A stretch of 64,000 nucleotides of DNA from Clostridiales bacterium (GCA_022768185.1 JALEMS010000021.1:29468-93467), one strand, 5' to 3'; counted from the first letter of the stretch, positions 26,055 through 35,190 are shown. Made by a program: numbers and translations. The notes: generated by a model not told the origin, from the letters alone.

Positions 26055-26115
26055 GGTGCATTTTGACCTCACCTGCAATTTCAGGCTGCGGCAGTCGTCG
26101 AGCTGCTGAAACCGC

Positions 26116-26144
26116 TTGATGTTCAGCCGGTACAGTGGTATAAT
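26116..26144 (+). promoter_or_regulatory. Sigma-A promoter for yqzL-recO-mutS2
   Basis: TTGATG (26116-26121) and TATAAT (26139-26144) with a 17-base spacer and TG before the -10. A leader of about 95 bases precedes the small yqzL-like gene. Confidence 0.75.
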
Positions 26145-26242
26145 TTTAACGGAAGAAGCGCCATATATTGGGTATGGGCGGACAGATCTTTCCAGTATGC
26201 TTTGTGTTTGTCGGGGAAAGCTGTATCCGGGAGGCGAATGCA

Positions 26243-26383
26243 ATGCAGAGCGAGTCATTCTGGCAGCTGTTCCGGGAGACGGGAGAGCCTGTCTGCTGGC
26301 TGATCTACCGCAGACTTCGGCCGGAGCCGGAACCGGAGCTGAAAACCGCCGCAGTGCCGCCCGGGAACGCCCCGGGCGTGTGA
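26243..26383 (+). CDS. yqzL: YqzL-like small protein
   Basis: 46 residues starting at an ATG with GGGAGG 8 bases upstream. The sequence FWQLFRETGEPVCWLIYRRL resembles the YqzL family, whose B. subtilis member is about the same size and also lies near recO. A glutamate/proline-rich tail follows. Function is unknown in any species I know of. It is read in another frame from recO, whose start lies 14 bases after its stop. An inverted repeat (26358-26365 with 26371-26378) sits in its last codons. Confidence 0.7.
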   Translation: MQSESFWQLFRETGEPVCWLIYRRLRPEPEPELKTAAVPPGNAPGV

Positions 26384-26397
26384 TCGAGGTTTACATA

Positions 26398-27150
26398 ATG
26401 TTCAAGACGGTGCGGGGACTGGTGCTCCGCGAGGTACAATACAAAGAGGCGGACAAAATCCTCACGGTCCTGACCGATGAGGGGAAGCTGGCCGTTCGCG
26501 CGCGCGGCGCACTGCGGAAGCACTGCCGCATTTCCGCCAGCGCGCAGCAGCTGGTTTATTCGGAGATGACGCTCTTCAACAACCGCGGAAAATGGACGAT
26601 GGACGAGGCAACGCCCATTGATGCATTCCCCGGTCTGCGCACGGAGCTGGAACTGCTCTCGCTGGGCGTTTATGTGGCGGAGCTGTTGGAGACGCTGTCG
26701 GACGAGGATCTGCCCAGCCCGGAGCTGCTGCGCCTGGGACTGAACACGCTGTACGCGCTCAGCAACCGGCTGTGGCGGCCGGAGTTGGTGAAGGCGGGCT
26801 TCGAGCTGCGTCTGATGTGCGCAACGGGATATGCCCCGATGCTGTATGCCTGCAGCCGCTGCGGCGCGGAGGAGCCGGAGCAGCCGGTGCTGAGCCTTGA
26901 CGGCGGAACGCTGCTGTGTGCCCGCTGCTGTACGGCGGCGGATAAGCGGCGCGCGGCACTGTGTCCGGCGTCGCTGGAGGCCATGCGGTATATATCGTCT
27001 GCTCCGCTGCGGCGGCTGTTTTCCTTCCAGGTGTCGGATGCCGCGCTCGAGCGCCTGTGCAGTGCGGCGGAAGCCTATCTGCTGGCGCAGCTGGATCGGG
27101 GCTTTGCCTCGCTGGACTATTACAAATCACTTTTGACATTCAGAGGATAA
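26398..27150 (+). CDS. recO: DNA repair protein RecO
   Basis: 250 residues. RecO loads RecA onto SSB-coated DNA in the RecFOR pathway. The N-terminal OB fold begins TVRGLVLREVQYKEADKILTVL, and the zinc region has Cys pairs in CSRCGAEEP and LCARCC. The ATG with GAGG 9 bases upstream fits the family start; the open frame further upstream overlaps the yqzL-like gene and promoter. Three bases separate it from mutS2. Confidence 0.93.
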   Translation: MFKTVRGLVLREVQYKEADKILTVLTDEGKLAVRARGALRKHCRISASAQQLVYSEMTLFNNRGKWTMDEATPIDAFPGLRTELELLSLGVYVAELLETLSDEDLPSPELLRLGLNTLYALSNRLWRPELVKAGFELRLMCATGYAPMLYACSRCGAEEPEQPVLSLDGGTLLCARCCTAADKRRAALCPASLEAMRYISSAPLRRLFSFQVSDAALERLCSAAEAYLLAQLDRGFASLDYYKSLLTFRG

Positions 27151-27153
27151 AGC

Positions 27154-29520
27154 ATGGAACTGTTTGAAAAGTCGCTGTCCACCCTGGAGCTGCCGGCTGT
27201 GCTGACGATGCTGGCGGCGGAGGCCGTGTCGGAGCCGGCCAAGACCCGTGCACTGGAGCTGCGGCCCTCGTGCTCCGAATATGAGATCAAAAAGCGCCAG
27301 GCGGAGACCTCGGCGGCCTGCGCCATGATGACAGTGAAGGGCACGCCGTCCTTTTCCGGCGTGCGCGATGTGCGCGGCGCGCTGGCCCGTGCGGACATGG
27401 GCGGTGCGCTCAACCCGCGCGAGCTGCTGGAGGTGGCCGGTGTACTGCAGTCGGCGCGGCTGCTGCGCGCCTACGGAACAGGCGCGTCCTGCGGACGGAC
27501 GGAGCTGGACTTTCTGTTCCAGTCGCTGCGGGCAAACCGCTTTCTGGAGGATAAAATTTTTGGCTCGATTGTCTCTGAGGACGAGATCGCGGACGCGGCC
27601 AGCAGCGAGCTGGCCGATCTGCGAAGGAAGATCCGTGCCGCCGGCGCGCGCGCGCGTGAGGCGCTGCAGCGCATTTTGTCCTCCACCTCGCTTGCCAAGG
27701 CGCTGCAGGAGCCGATCATCACCACACGCTCCGAGCGCTTCGTCGTTCCGGTCAAGGCGGAATACCGCAGCGCGGTACCCGGCCTGGTGCACGACGTGTC
27801 CGCCTCCGGCGCGACGCTGTTTGTCGAGCCGATGGCGGCCGTGAAGGCCAACAACGAGATCCGGGAGCTGCGTGCAAAGGAGCGCCGCGAGATTGAGCGC
27901 ATCCTGGCCGAGCTTTCAGCGGCCTGCGCGGCCAGCCGGGACGATCTGGACGCGGATTTCACCGTGCTGGTGACGCTGGATCTGATTTTTGCCAAGGCCA
28001 AGCTGAGCGTGCGGCTCGATTGCTGCGAGCCGGTTATTTCGGAGAAGGGCGTCGTCCTGCGCCAGGCGCGGCACCCGCTGCTGCCGCGGGAGACGGCAGT
28101 GCCCATTGATTTGCATCTTGGCGACGACTATGATACGCTGGTCATCACCGGCCCAAACACGGGCGGCAAGACCGTATCGCTCAAAACGCTGGGTCTGCTG
28201 AGCCTGATGGCGCAGTGCGGCCTGCATATTCCGGCGAGGGACGGCAGCGCGCTGCCGGTGTTTCAGAAGGTGCTGGCGGACATCGGCGACGAGCAGAGCA
28301 TCGAGCAGAATCTGTCTACCTTCTCGGCGCACATGACCAACACCGTGCGCATTCTGGAGGAATGCGGTGAGGGAACGCTGCTGCTGTTTGACGAGCTGGG
28401 CGCCGGCACCGATCCGGTCGAGGGCGCGGCGCTTGCCATGGCCATCATCGAATACGCGCGGCAGAAGCACGCGGTCATCGCCGCCACCACGCACTATTCC
28501 GAGCTGAAGATTTATGCGACCAACACGCAGGGCGTCATGAACGCCTCATGCGAGTTTGACGTCGAGACGCTCCGCCCGACGTACCGTCTGCTCATCGGCA
28601 TCCCGGGCAAATCCAACGCCTTTGCCATCTCCGAGCGGCTGGGCATGCCGGAGGCGGTGCTGGCCGACGCGCGCGCCCGCCTGAGCGCGGAAAACACCGG
28701 CTTTGAGGAGACCATCGAGCGGCTGGAGCGTACGCGCCAGTCCATGGAAAATGACCGGCTGGAAGCGGCCAAATATTTGCGTCAGGCGCAGGAGGAGGCC
28801 AAAAAGGCCGTGCGCCTGCGCGCGGAGCTGACCGTCCGCCTCGAGAAGGCCGAGGAACGCGCCCGTCGGGACGCCGCGGATATCATTGCCCAGGCGCGCC
28901 GCGAGGCTGAGCAGACCTTTGCCGAGCTGGACGCGCTGCGCAGCCGCGCAAACGAAGCGGAGGACGCGCGCCAGGCAAACGAGGCGCGCGCGGAGCTGCG
29001 CCGCCGCCTCAATGAGGCTGACGCGCGCCTCGCCGTACACAAGGAGGAGCCGGTCGAGCAGAAGACCTCGGAGCGCGCGCTGCGCCCCGGGGATGTTGTG
29101 GAGATCAAGGCCATGGGTGTGAAGGCGACGGTGCTGACGGTGAATCCGGATCACACCGTGCTGCTGCAGGCCGGCGTGATGAAGGTGACGGCCAAGGAAA
29201 ACGAGCTGTTTCTGCTCAAGGAAAAGCCGGCCGCAGTGCAGGCGGGCACAACGGTGCTGCCGCGCTCGGAGCAGAGCGCCTCGTCCGAGATCGACCTGCG
29301 CGGGATGATGGCCGACGAGGCGGTTTCCGTGACCGAGCAGTTCATCGACGCGGCCGTGATGGGACGGCTCAATTGCGTTCGCATCATCCACGGCAAGGGA
29401 ACCGGCGCGCTGCGCGCCGCCGTCCAGCAGAGCCTTCGCCGCAACAGGCAGGTCAAGTCATTCCGGCTCGGCCGGTTTGGAGAAGGAGAAGCCGGCGTGA
29501 CCATTGTTGAACTGAAATAA
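27154..29520 (+). CDS. mutS2: Endonuclease MutS2
   Basis: 788 residues. Lacks the mismatch-recognition domain of MutS. The core and clamp lead to the ATPase with Walker A GPNTGGKT (near residue 333) and the LFDELGAGTDPVEGAAL block. A long coiled coil at about 515-640 precedes the KOW-like linker and the C-terminal Smr nuclease domain (IDLRGMMADEA, IHGKGTGALR, about 707-788). In B. subtilis MutS2 acts on recombination intermediates and splits collided ribosomes. Confidence 0.95.
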   Translation: MELFEKSLSTLELPAVLTMLAAEAVSEPAKTRALELRPSCSEYEIKKRQAETSAACAMMTVKGTPSFSGVRDVRGALARADMGGALNPRELLEVAGVLQSARLLRAYGTGASCGRTELDFLFQSLRANRFLEDKIFGSIVSEDEIADAASSELADLRRKIRAAGARAREALQRILSSTSLAKALQEPIITTRSERFVVPVKAEYRSAVPGLVHDVSASGATLFVEPMAAVKANNEIRELRAKERREIERILAELSAACAASRDDLDADFTVLVTLDLIFAKAKLSVRLDCCEPVISEKGVVLRQARHPLLPRETAVPIDLHLGDDYDTLVITGPNTGGKTVSLKTLGLLSLMAQCGLHIPARDGSALPVFQKVLADIGDEQSIEQNLSTFSAHMTNTVRILEECGEGTLLLFDELGAGTDPVEGAALAMAIIEYARQKHAVIAATTHYSELKIYATNTQGVMNASCEFDVETLRPTYRLLIGIPGKSNAFAISERLGMPEAVLADARARLSAENTGFEETIERLERTRQSMENDRLEAAKYLRQAQEEAKKAVRLRAELTVRLEKAEERARRDAADIIAQARREAEQTFAELDALRSRANEAEDARQANEARAELRRRLNEADARLAVHKEEPVEQKTSERALRPGDVVEIKAMGVKATVLTVNPDHTVLLQAGVMKVTAKENELFLLKEKPAAVQAGTTVLPRSEQSASSEIDLRGMMADEAVSVTEQFIDAAVMGRLNCVRIIHGKGTGALRAAVQQSLRRNRQVKSFRLGRFGEGEAGVTIVELK

Positions 29521-29576
29521 TCCCTCGTGGCTGCAAATCGATTCGCTGTGTATTCTCCCAAAACGGTCGAAATCAG

Positions 29577-29605
29577 TTGACGATTGAGACTGAATTTGTT
29601 AAAAT
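29577..29605 (+). promoter_or_regulatory. Sigma-A promoter for the HPr-type gene
   Basis: TTGACG (29577-29582) and TAAAAT (29600-29605) with a 17-base spacer, about 40 bases before the TTG start. Confidence 0.75.
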
Positions 29606-29645
29606 AAAACCATCATTATGGCTAAACGTGGAAGGAGCGAGGACA

Positions 29646-29909
29646 TTGGTCAGCAAAGAAGTTATCATCAACAATCAGGTTGGCCTTCATGCAAGACCGG
29701 CAACGTTCTTCATTCAGAAAGCAAACGAGTTTAAAAGCAGCATTTGGATTGAAAAGGACGAGCGCCGGGTCAATGCAAAGAGCCTGCTGGGCGTGCTTTC
29801 TCTGGGGATCGTAAGAGGTACTTCGATTCGCATCATTGCAGACGGTGCGGATGAGGAAAAGGCGATCCGGACTCTGTCCGAACTCATTGATTCCAATTTC
29901 TCCGAGTGA
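29646..29909 (+). CDS. HPr-family phosphocarrier protein
   Basis: 87 residues, the normal HPr length. His15 lies in NNQVGLHARPA, the site phosphorylated by enzyme I, and Ser46 lies in NAKSLLGV, the regulatory HprK site. Having both fits PtsH rather than Crh, which lacks the histidine. The start is a TTG with AAGGAG 8 bases upstream. It stands alone with its own promoter and terminator and no ptsI nearby, as is common in Clostridia. Confidence 0.88.
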   Translation: MVSKEVIINNQVGLHARPATFFIQKANEFKSSIWIEKDERRVNAKSLLGVLSLGIVRGTSIRIIADGADEEKAIRTLSELIDSNFSE

Positions 29910-29942
29910 TCGGGAGCCGTTGGTCTGAATGCAAACTTTTTG

Positions 29943-29980
29943 AATGGGGGCGTGTTTTTATAAAGCACGCCCCCATTTCT
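29943..29980 (+). terminator. Rho-independent terminator after the HPr-type gene
   Basis: A perfect 12-bp stem (29943-29954 with 29966-29977), very GC-rich, with an 11-base AT-rich loop and a short T run. Confidence 0.8.
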
Positions 29981-30139
29981 TAGCCGGAACCACCTGGCTC
30001 CCGGACCGAACATCGGGCCGCTGCGCTGCCGTGTTTATGTATGACGGAAAGCAGGCTATACTCGTCAGCAGACGGCTGCCGGCTGCTGCGGCAGCGGCGG
30101 GGCGGTTGTATACCGGCGCAGAGAAACCGGAGGCGGCGT

Positions 30140-31960
30140 ATGAATCCGAAGCTTGACGAGCTGCGCAGCAGGGCAAATCAGCTGCCGTTGCTGCCGGGCG
30201 TATATATTATGAAGGACGCGCGCGGCGAGGTGATCTATGTCGGAAAGGCCAAGGCACTGAAAAACCGCGTCACCAGCTATTTCCGCGGCGAGCACACGGC
30301 AAAGACCGCCGCCATGGTCGAGCACGTCGACCATTTTGATATCATCGTGGCTGCGTCCGAGTTTGAGGCGCTGGTGCTGGAAAACTCGCTGATCAAGCAG
30401 CACATGCCAAAATACAACATCCTGCTCAAGGACGACAAGGGCTATCCCTTCATCCGGCTGGACGTGCGGGAGGAATACCCGCGCTTCACCGTCGTTGGGC
30501 GGGCCGCGCCGGACGGCGCACGCTATTTCGGCCCCTTCGGCGGGCGCGGGCTGACGCACGATATCATCGACGCCATCTCCAAAGCGCTTGGGCTGCCCAC
30601 CTGCAGCCGTCGTTTTCCGGCGGACATCGGCAGGGGACGGCCCTGTCTCAACCGGCATATGGGCGTGTGCCACGGCTGGTGTCAGCCGGGGGCGGAGCAG
30701 GAGGACTACCGCAGCCGCGTCACCCAGGCGGTGATGCTGCTGGAGGGGCGCAACGCCGAGCTGTGCCGCCGGCTGGAGGAGCAGATGCTGCAGGCGTCGG
30801 ATGCGCTGCGCTTTGAGGTGGCGGCGCAGTATCGGGACCGGCTGCGCGCCGTGTCCAGCCTCAGCACGCGGCAGCATGTTATCTCCGCCGTCGCGGCGGA
30901 TACGGACGCTGTCGGCTGGTATCGCGGGGCCAAGTGCTGCTTTGCCGTGCTGCACTATGTCGACGGCGCGCTGGCCGGCAAGGATATGGAACTGCTGGAG
31001 GAGCCGCTTGAGCCGGACGAGGAGGTACTTTCCGCGCTGGTGCGGCAATACTATGAAAACCGGGCGGCCCGCCCGCGGACGATCCTGCTGCCGATGGAGC
31101 CGGAGGACGCCGAACCCCTGGCGCGTATGCTCAGCCAGGCAGCCGGACACGCGGTGGAGCTGGCCGTTCCGCAGCGCGGCGACCGCCGCCGCCTCATTGA
31201 GGCGGCCATGCAGAACGCCGCCACCGAGGCCGGACGCGCAGCGGACGCTGTGCAGAAGCGGCTGAAAACGCTGGAGTGGCTGCAGCGCACGCTGGCGCTG
31301 CCGCGCCTGCCGGAGCGCATCGAGGCCTTTGATATTTCCAACACGGGTGATTTCGGCATCGTGGCGGCCATGACGGTGTTTTACCGCGGCAAGCCGCTGC
31401 GGCGGGATTACCGCAAGTTCCGAATCCGGGCGGGCACGGGACAGGACGACTACGGCTCCATGCGCGAGGCGGTATACCGCCGCTTTGCCCGCCTGAACGA
31501 GGGCGACGAAAAGTTTTCCGCGATGCCGGATCTGCTGCTGATTGACGGCGGCAGGGGACAGGTGGCCGCGGCGCTCGAGGCCATGGGAGAGCTTGGCGTT
31601 TCCGTGCCGGTGTTTGGCATGGTAAAGGATGACCGGCACCGAACGCGCGCGCTCGTCTCAGCAGACGGCGCTGAGCTGGGGCTGGTGGGAAATCCTGCGG
31701 TGTTTGCGCTCATCGGCACCATCCAGGAGGAAACGCACCGCTCCGCCATTACCTACCACCGCAGCCTGCGTGCGGCAACCATCCAGTCGCAGCTCGATCA
31801 GATCCATGGTGTGGGTAAGGCGCGCCGGAACGCACTGCTTCAGGAGTTCAAAACCATCCGGGCGATCCGCTCCGCCAGCGTCGACGAGCTGCGCCGGGTC
31901 GTTCCGCTCAATACGGCAAAGGCTGTATACGAATACTTCCACGGGGAGGATAAAACATGA
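30140..31960 (+). CDS. uvrC: Excinuclease ABC subunit C
   Basis: 606 residues. UvrC makes both incisions in nucleotide excision repair. The GIY-YIG nuclease is near the N-terminus (LPGVYIMKDARGEVIYVGKA), a UVR motif lies at about 205-240, the RNase H-like nuclease begins at FDISNTG, and C-terminal helix-hairpin-helix motifs follow (IHGVGKARRNALL). I chose the ATG with CCGGAGG 6 bases upstream rather than the earlier in-frame codons, which are not conserved. Confidence 0.95.
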   Translation: MNPKLDELRSRANQLPLLPGVYIMKDARGEVIYVGKAKALKNRVTSYFRGEHTAKTAAMVEHVDHFDIIVAASEFEALVLENSLIKQHMPKYNILLKDDKGYPFIRLDVREEYPRFTVVGRAAPDGARYFGPFGGRGLTHDIIDAISKALGLPTCSRRFPADIGRGRPCLNRHMGVCHGWCQPGAEQEDYRSRVTQAVMLLEGRNAELCRRLEEQMLQASDALRFEVAAQYRDRLRAVSSLSTRQHVISAVAADTDAVGWYRGAKCCFAVLHYVDGALAGKDMELLEEPLEPDEEVLSALVRQYYENRAARPRTILLPMEPEDAEPLARMLSQAAGHAVELAVPQRGDRRRLIEAAMQNAATEAGRAADAVQKRLKTLEWLQRTLALPRLPERIEAFDISNTGDFGIVAAMTVFYRGKPLRRDYRKFRIRAGTGQDDYGSMREAVYRRFARLNEGDEKFSAMPDLLLIDGGRGQVAAALEAMGELGVSVPVFGMVKDDRHRTRALVSADGAELGLVGNPAVFALIGTIQEETHRSAITYHRSLRAATIQSQLDQIHGVGKARRNALLQEFKTIRAIRSASVDELRRVVPLNTAKAVYEYFHGEDKT

Positions 31961-32499
31961 GAGTCATTACCGGCAGCGCACGCGGGCGTAGACTGAAGGA
32001 GCCGGTCGGGCGCGACATCCGCCCGACAACGGATAAGGTGAAGGAATCGCTGTTCAACATCGTGCAGTTTGACATCGAGGGGCGTCGCGTGCTGGATATG
32101 TTCGCCGGCACGGGACAGCTGGGCATCGAGGCGCTCAGCCGCGGCGCGCGGGAGGCAGTGTTCCTTGACGAAGACAGCCGCGCCGTCCGCCTTGTGCGGG
32201 AAAATCTCGCTGCCTGCGGATTGGAGGGGCGGGTGCTGCAGGGCGACGCGATCGGCCTGCTGCGCGCCCTTGGCACGTTTGACGTCATTTTTATTGACCC
32301 GCCATATGATGCGGGCCTGGCCGTCCGTGCGCTGGAGGAGATCAAAAAAATTGACATCCTGTCGGATGGTGGTATAATTGTCTGCGAGACCCGGCAGGAG
32401 ACGGAACTTCCCATGCTGGACAAGCCATATTTCAAGGGCCGGGAATACCGTTACGGCAAGGTAAAGCTGACGGTGTACGGCAAAGGATGCAGCCAATGA
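31957..32499 (+). CDS. rsmD: 16S rRNA (guanine-966-N2)-methyltransferase
   Basis: 180 residues. The N-terminus RVITGSARGRRLKEP, the SAM motif LDMFAGTGQLGIEALSRGA and the catalytic IDPPYD motif are all present. It overlaps uvrC by 4 bases and coaD by 4 bases; the rsmD-coaD pair is widely conserved. Confidence 0.94.
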   Translation: MRVITGSARGRRLKEPVGRDIRPTTDKVKESLFNIVQFDIEGRRVLDMFAGTGQLGIEALSRGAREAVFLDEDSRAVRLVRENLAACGLEGRVLQGDAIGLLRALGTFDVIFIDPPYDAGLAVRALEEIKKIDILSDGGIIVCETRQETELPMLDKPYFKGREYRYGKVKLTVYGKGCSQ

Positions 32500-32996
32500 A
32501 AACCGCGATCTATCCGGGCAGCTTCGACCCGATCACCCTGGGGCACCTCAACATCATCCACCGCGCAGCCGCCACGTTCGACCGGGTGGTGGTGGCCATC
32601 ATGGTCAATTCCGGAAAAAAACAGCCGCTGTTCACCCCGGAGGAACGCTGCGAGATGGCGCGCCGTGTGCTGTGCTCGCTGCCGAACGTGGAAGTAACCT
32701 GTGCCGACGGACTGCTGGCGGAATACGCCAGACAGTATGAGGGCGCAGTGATCGTCAAGGGCCTGCGCGCACTGACGGATTTCGAATACGAGCTGCAGAT
32801 GGCGCTGACCAATAAGAAGATCAATCCGGGGTTGGAAACGTATTTTCTTGCCGCAAGCGAGCGGTATACCTATTTAAGCTCTTCGATTGTCAAGGAGCTG
32901 GCGTCCTACGGTGCGGATCTGTCCGAGTTCCTGCCGCAGGAGATCTGTCAGACGGTGGCGGACAAAGTGAGACAGGAGGACAAGCAGCATGAATAA
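32496..32996 (+). CDS. coaD: Phosphopantetheine adenylyltransferase
   Basis: 166 residues. Adenylates 4'-phosphopantetheine in coenzyme A synthesis. The nucleotidyltransferase motif is PGSFDPITLGHLNI and the C-terminal YTYLSSSIVKE is the ISSTxVR counterpart. I chose the ATG overlapping the rsmD stop (AAAGGA 8 bases upstream) over the ATG 9 bases earlier. Confidence 0.96.
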   Translation: MKTAIYPGSFDPITLGHLNIIHRAAATFDRVVVAIMVNSGKKQPLFTPEERCEMARRVLCSLPNVEVTCADGLLAEYARQYEGAVIVKGLRALTDFEYELQMALTNKKINPGLETYFLAASERYTYLSSSIVKELASYGADLSEFLPQEICQTVADKVRQEDKQHE

Positions 32997-33474
32997 CGAC
33001 GTGATGGAACTGATCGAAATGCTCTACACCCAGGTCAGCGAAGCGTGGGGCGTGCCGCTGGGAAATGAAAAGTGCATCGTCGAGCGGGACAAGGTTCTCG
33101 GACTGCTCGACGAGATCAAGGCGCGTATCCCGGTGGAGGTCTCCGAGGCCAAACGACTGGTCGCTGCCCGCGATGAGTTCATCGGCAATGCCAAGCGGGA
33201 GGCGGAGGCCATCCGCAAGTCTGCCGAGGAGCGTGCCCGCACATTGACGGACGAGCAGGAGATCGTCAAGGCGGCCAAGACGCGCGCGGCCGGACTGGTC
33301 GCCGAAGCGGAGGCCCAGTCGCGGGAGCTGCGCCGTGTCGCCAATGAATATACGGACGATCTGCTCCGCCAGACGGAGGAGGCTGTCGGCGGCTCGCTGG
33401 AGAAGGTGCGTCAGGTGCGCGCCCGCTTCCGTACCGCCATGGCCCCGAGGAATGCAGAAAAGAAAGCGGAATAA
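32989..33474 (+). CDS. Coiled-coil protein of unknown function
   Basis: 161 residues without signal peptide or membrane segment. The first 45 residues are a small acidic segment (ELIEMLYTQVSEAWG). From about residue 48 the protein is a long, highly charged alanine/glutamate/arginine helix like the stator b subunit of ATP synthase or DivIVA-type coiled coils, but it lacks the membrane anchor of the former. It overlaps coaD by 8 bases, the last gene before a terminator. A role in cell organisation is only a guess. Confidence 0.7.
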   Translation: MNNDVMELIEMLYTQVSEAWGVPLGNEKCIVERDKVLGLLDEIKARIPVEVSEAKRLVAARDEFIGNAKREAEAIRKSAEERARTLTDEQEIVKAAKTRAAGLVAEAEAQSRELRRVANEYTDDLLRQTEEAVGGSLEKVRQVRARFRTAMAPRNAEKKAE

Positions 33475-33494
33475 ATTCAAATCAAACGGCAGAT

Positions 33495-33532
33495 ACGCCG
33501 GCGCGCTGTGATGCGCGCCGGCGTTCTTTTTT
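33495..33532 (+). terminator. Rho-independent terminator
   Basis: A perfect 12-bp stem (33495-33506 with 33513-33524), almost all G and C, followed by a T-rich tail. It closes uvrC-rsmD-coaD. The AT-rich stretch 33640-33745 after it holds the mraZ promoter; I see no gene between 33533 and 33700. Confidence 0.88.
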
Positions 33533-33710
33533 GTCCGCGCCGCCCTTCGGGCAGAGCGTGGGGCGTCCTGCTGCCCTCCGCACAGCGGCAGAATGTGACC
33601 AAATTCCTGCTATGCCGACACGGCAGCCGTGTGCGCGCATGTCCTAAAAAGATAATGATAAACACATAAATATCTTTATAAGATATAACAAAAATACCTT
33701 GATTTTCCTC

Positions 33711-33740
33711 TTGACTTTTATGTAAAGCGGACCATATAAT
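33711..33740 (+). promoter_or_regulatory. Sigma-A promoter of the dcw cluster
   Basis: TTGACT (33711-33716) and TATAAT (33735-33740) with an 18-base spacer in an AT-rich stretch. The MraZ-type repeats begin 14 bases after the -10. Confidence 0.78.
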
Positions 33741-33753
33741 AAAACCACTAATG

Positions 33754-33778
33754 TGGGGTGAAGTGGGGGAAAGTGTAT
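33754..33778 (+). promoter_or_regulatory. MraZ operator repeats
   Basis: TGGGG recurs at 33754 and 33764 with five-base spacers, and a degenerate TGTAT follows at 33774: a 10-base period. MraZ of other bacteria binds direct TGGGN repeats spaced by five bases upstream of its own gene. Sitting just after the transcription start, these repeats should allow autorepression. Confidence 0.7.
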
Positions 33779-33820
33779 CTTTTGACCACAAAAACCCCGC
33801 CAGAAACGGAGGTGGGCAGC

Positions 33821-34261
33821 TTGGACGAGTTGACGGTCATGACGATGACCGGCGAGTATCAGCATACGCTGGACGCCAAGGGCCGGCTGTTCATCCCCGC
33901 CCGTCTGCGGGCCGATCTGGGCAGCGTGTTTTACGTTACGCTGAGCATGGATAAGTGCCTTTCGGCCTACAGTGCGGACAGCTGGAAGTGCTTCTCGGAC
34001 AAGGTCAACGCCATGCCGTACGTCCAGCAGCGGAAAATGCGTCCGCTGTTTGCCTATGCAGCCAAGTGTGAGCTGGACAGTCAGGGCCGTATCCTTCTGC
34101 CGCAGAACCTGCGCGACTTTGCGGGACTGACCAAAAATGTCACCGTCGTCGGCTGCAACAATCATGCGGAATTCTGGGACAGCGACGAATGGGCGGCGGC
34201 CTCCGCTGTGGAGATCACGCCGGATAACATTGCGGCAGTCATGAAGGAGCTGGATTTCTGA
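33821..34261 (+). CDS. mraZ: Transcriptional regulator MraZ
   Basis: 146 residues. Two SpoVT-AbrB-type halves are marked by DAKGRLFIPARLR and DSQGRILLPQNLR. MraZ forms a ring and represses the dcw operon. The start is unsettled: the TTG at 33821 has GGAGG 8 bases upstream, while the ATG at 33839 matches the family N-terminus better (GEYQH close behind) but lacks a clear ribosome-binding site. I took the TTG. The stop overlaps the rsmH ATG by one base. Confidence 0.92.
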   Translation: MDELTVMTMTGEYQHTLDAKGRLFIPARLRADLGSVFYVTLSMDKCLSAYSADSWKCFSDKVNAMPYVQQRKMRPLFAYAAKCELDSQGRILLPQNLRDFAGLTKNVTVVGCNNHAEFWDSDEWAAASAVEITPDNIAAVMKELDF

Positions 34262-35190
34262 TGAGCGGACACCATTCTGTAATGCTCAGTGAGTGCCTTG
34301 AGGCGCTGAATATCCGGCCCGACGGCATATATGTCGACGGCACCGCGGGCATGGGCGGCCACTCGGAGAAGATCGCCGAGCGTCTGAAGACGGGCCTTCT
34401 GATCTCCATCGACCGCGACGGCTACGCCATTGAGCAGGCCGGCGCGCGTCTGGCGCGCTTCGGCGACCGGGTGCGTCTGGTGCGCGGCAACTTCCGAGAC
34501 GTGTGCGCCATTCTGGACGAACAGGGCATCCCCGCCGTGGACGGCATGCTTTTCGACCTCGGTGTTTCTTCGCCGCAGCTGGATGAGAGCGAGCGCGGCT
34601 TTTCCTATATGGCCGACGCGCCGCTGGATATGCGCATGGATCAGACCGAGAGCATGAACGCCTGGCTCATCGTCAACCGCTGGCCTGAGGAAAAGCTCCG
34701 CCGGATCCTGCGGGACTACGGAGAGGAGCGCTATGCTTCGGCAATTGCCCGCGCCATCGTGCACGCGCGGAGCGAGCAGCCCATTGAGACCACGCTTGCG
34801 CTGGTGGACGTCATCCGCAGTGCAATGCCGGCTGCGGCGTTGCGCGAAAAGCAGCACCCGGCAAAACGCACCTTCCAGGCCATTCGCATCGCCGTCAACG
34901 ACGAGCTGGAGGCCGTTTCCCATATGATGCAGACTGCACCGGACCGACTCAGGCCCGGCGGCCGTCTGGCGGTTATCAGCTTTCACAGCCTCGAAGACCG
35001 CATCGTGAAAAACGCCATCGCAGACCGCGAAAACGGTTGTACCTGCCCGCGGGAATTTCCCGTGTGCACCTGCGGCTTTGTCCGGACGCTGCGCAGCGTA
35101 ACCCGTAAGCCCATCACGGCCTCGCAGGCCGAGCTGGACTGCAACCCCCGTTCCCGCTCGGCGAAGCTGCGCGTGGCAGAACGGGTATGA
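34261..35190 (+). CDS. rsmH: 16S rRNA (cytosine-1402-N4)-methyltransferase
   Basis: 309 residues. RsmH (MraW). SAM-binding motifs include YVDGTAGMGGHSEKI, and MLFDLGVSSPQLD and GRLAVISFHSLEDRIVK are typical. Second gene of the dcw cluster as in most bacteria, coupled to mraZ. Confidence 0.96.
   Translation: MSGHHSVMLSECLEALNIRPDGIYVDGTAGMGGHSEKIAERLKTGLLISIDRDGYAIEQAGARLARFGDRVRLVRGNFRDVCAILDEQGIPAVDGMLFDLGVSSPQLDESERGFSYMADAPLDMRMDQTESMNAWLIVNRWPEEKLRRILRDYGEERYASAIARAIVHARSEQPIETTLALVDVIRSAMPAAALREKQHPAKRTFQAIRIAVNDELEAVSHMMQTAPDRLRPGGRLAVISFHSLEDRIVKNAIADRENGCTCPREFPVCTCGFVRTLRSVTRKPITASQAELDCNPRSRSAKLRVAERV

Noticed and set aside
26116..26397. N-terminal extension of RecO
   Set aside because: The extra residues are not RecO-like, overlap the promoter and the yqzL-like gene, and the ATG at 26398 has its own ribosome-binding site.
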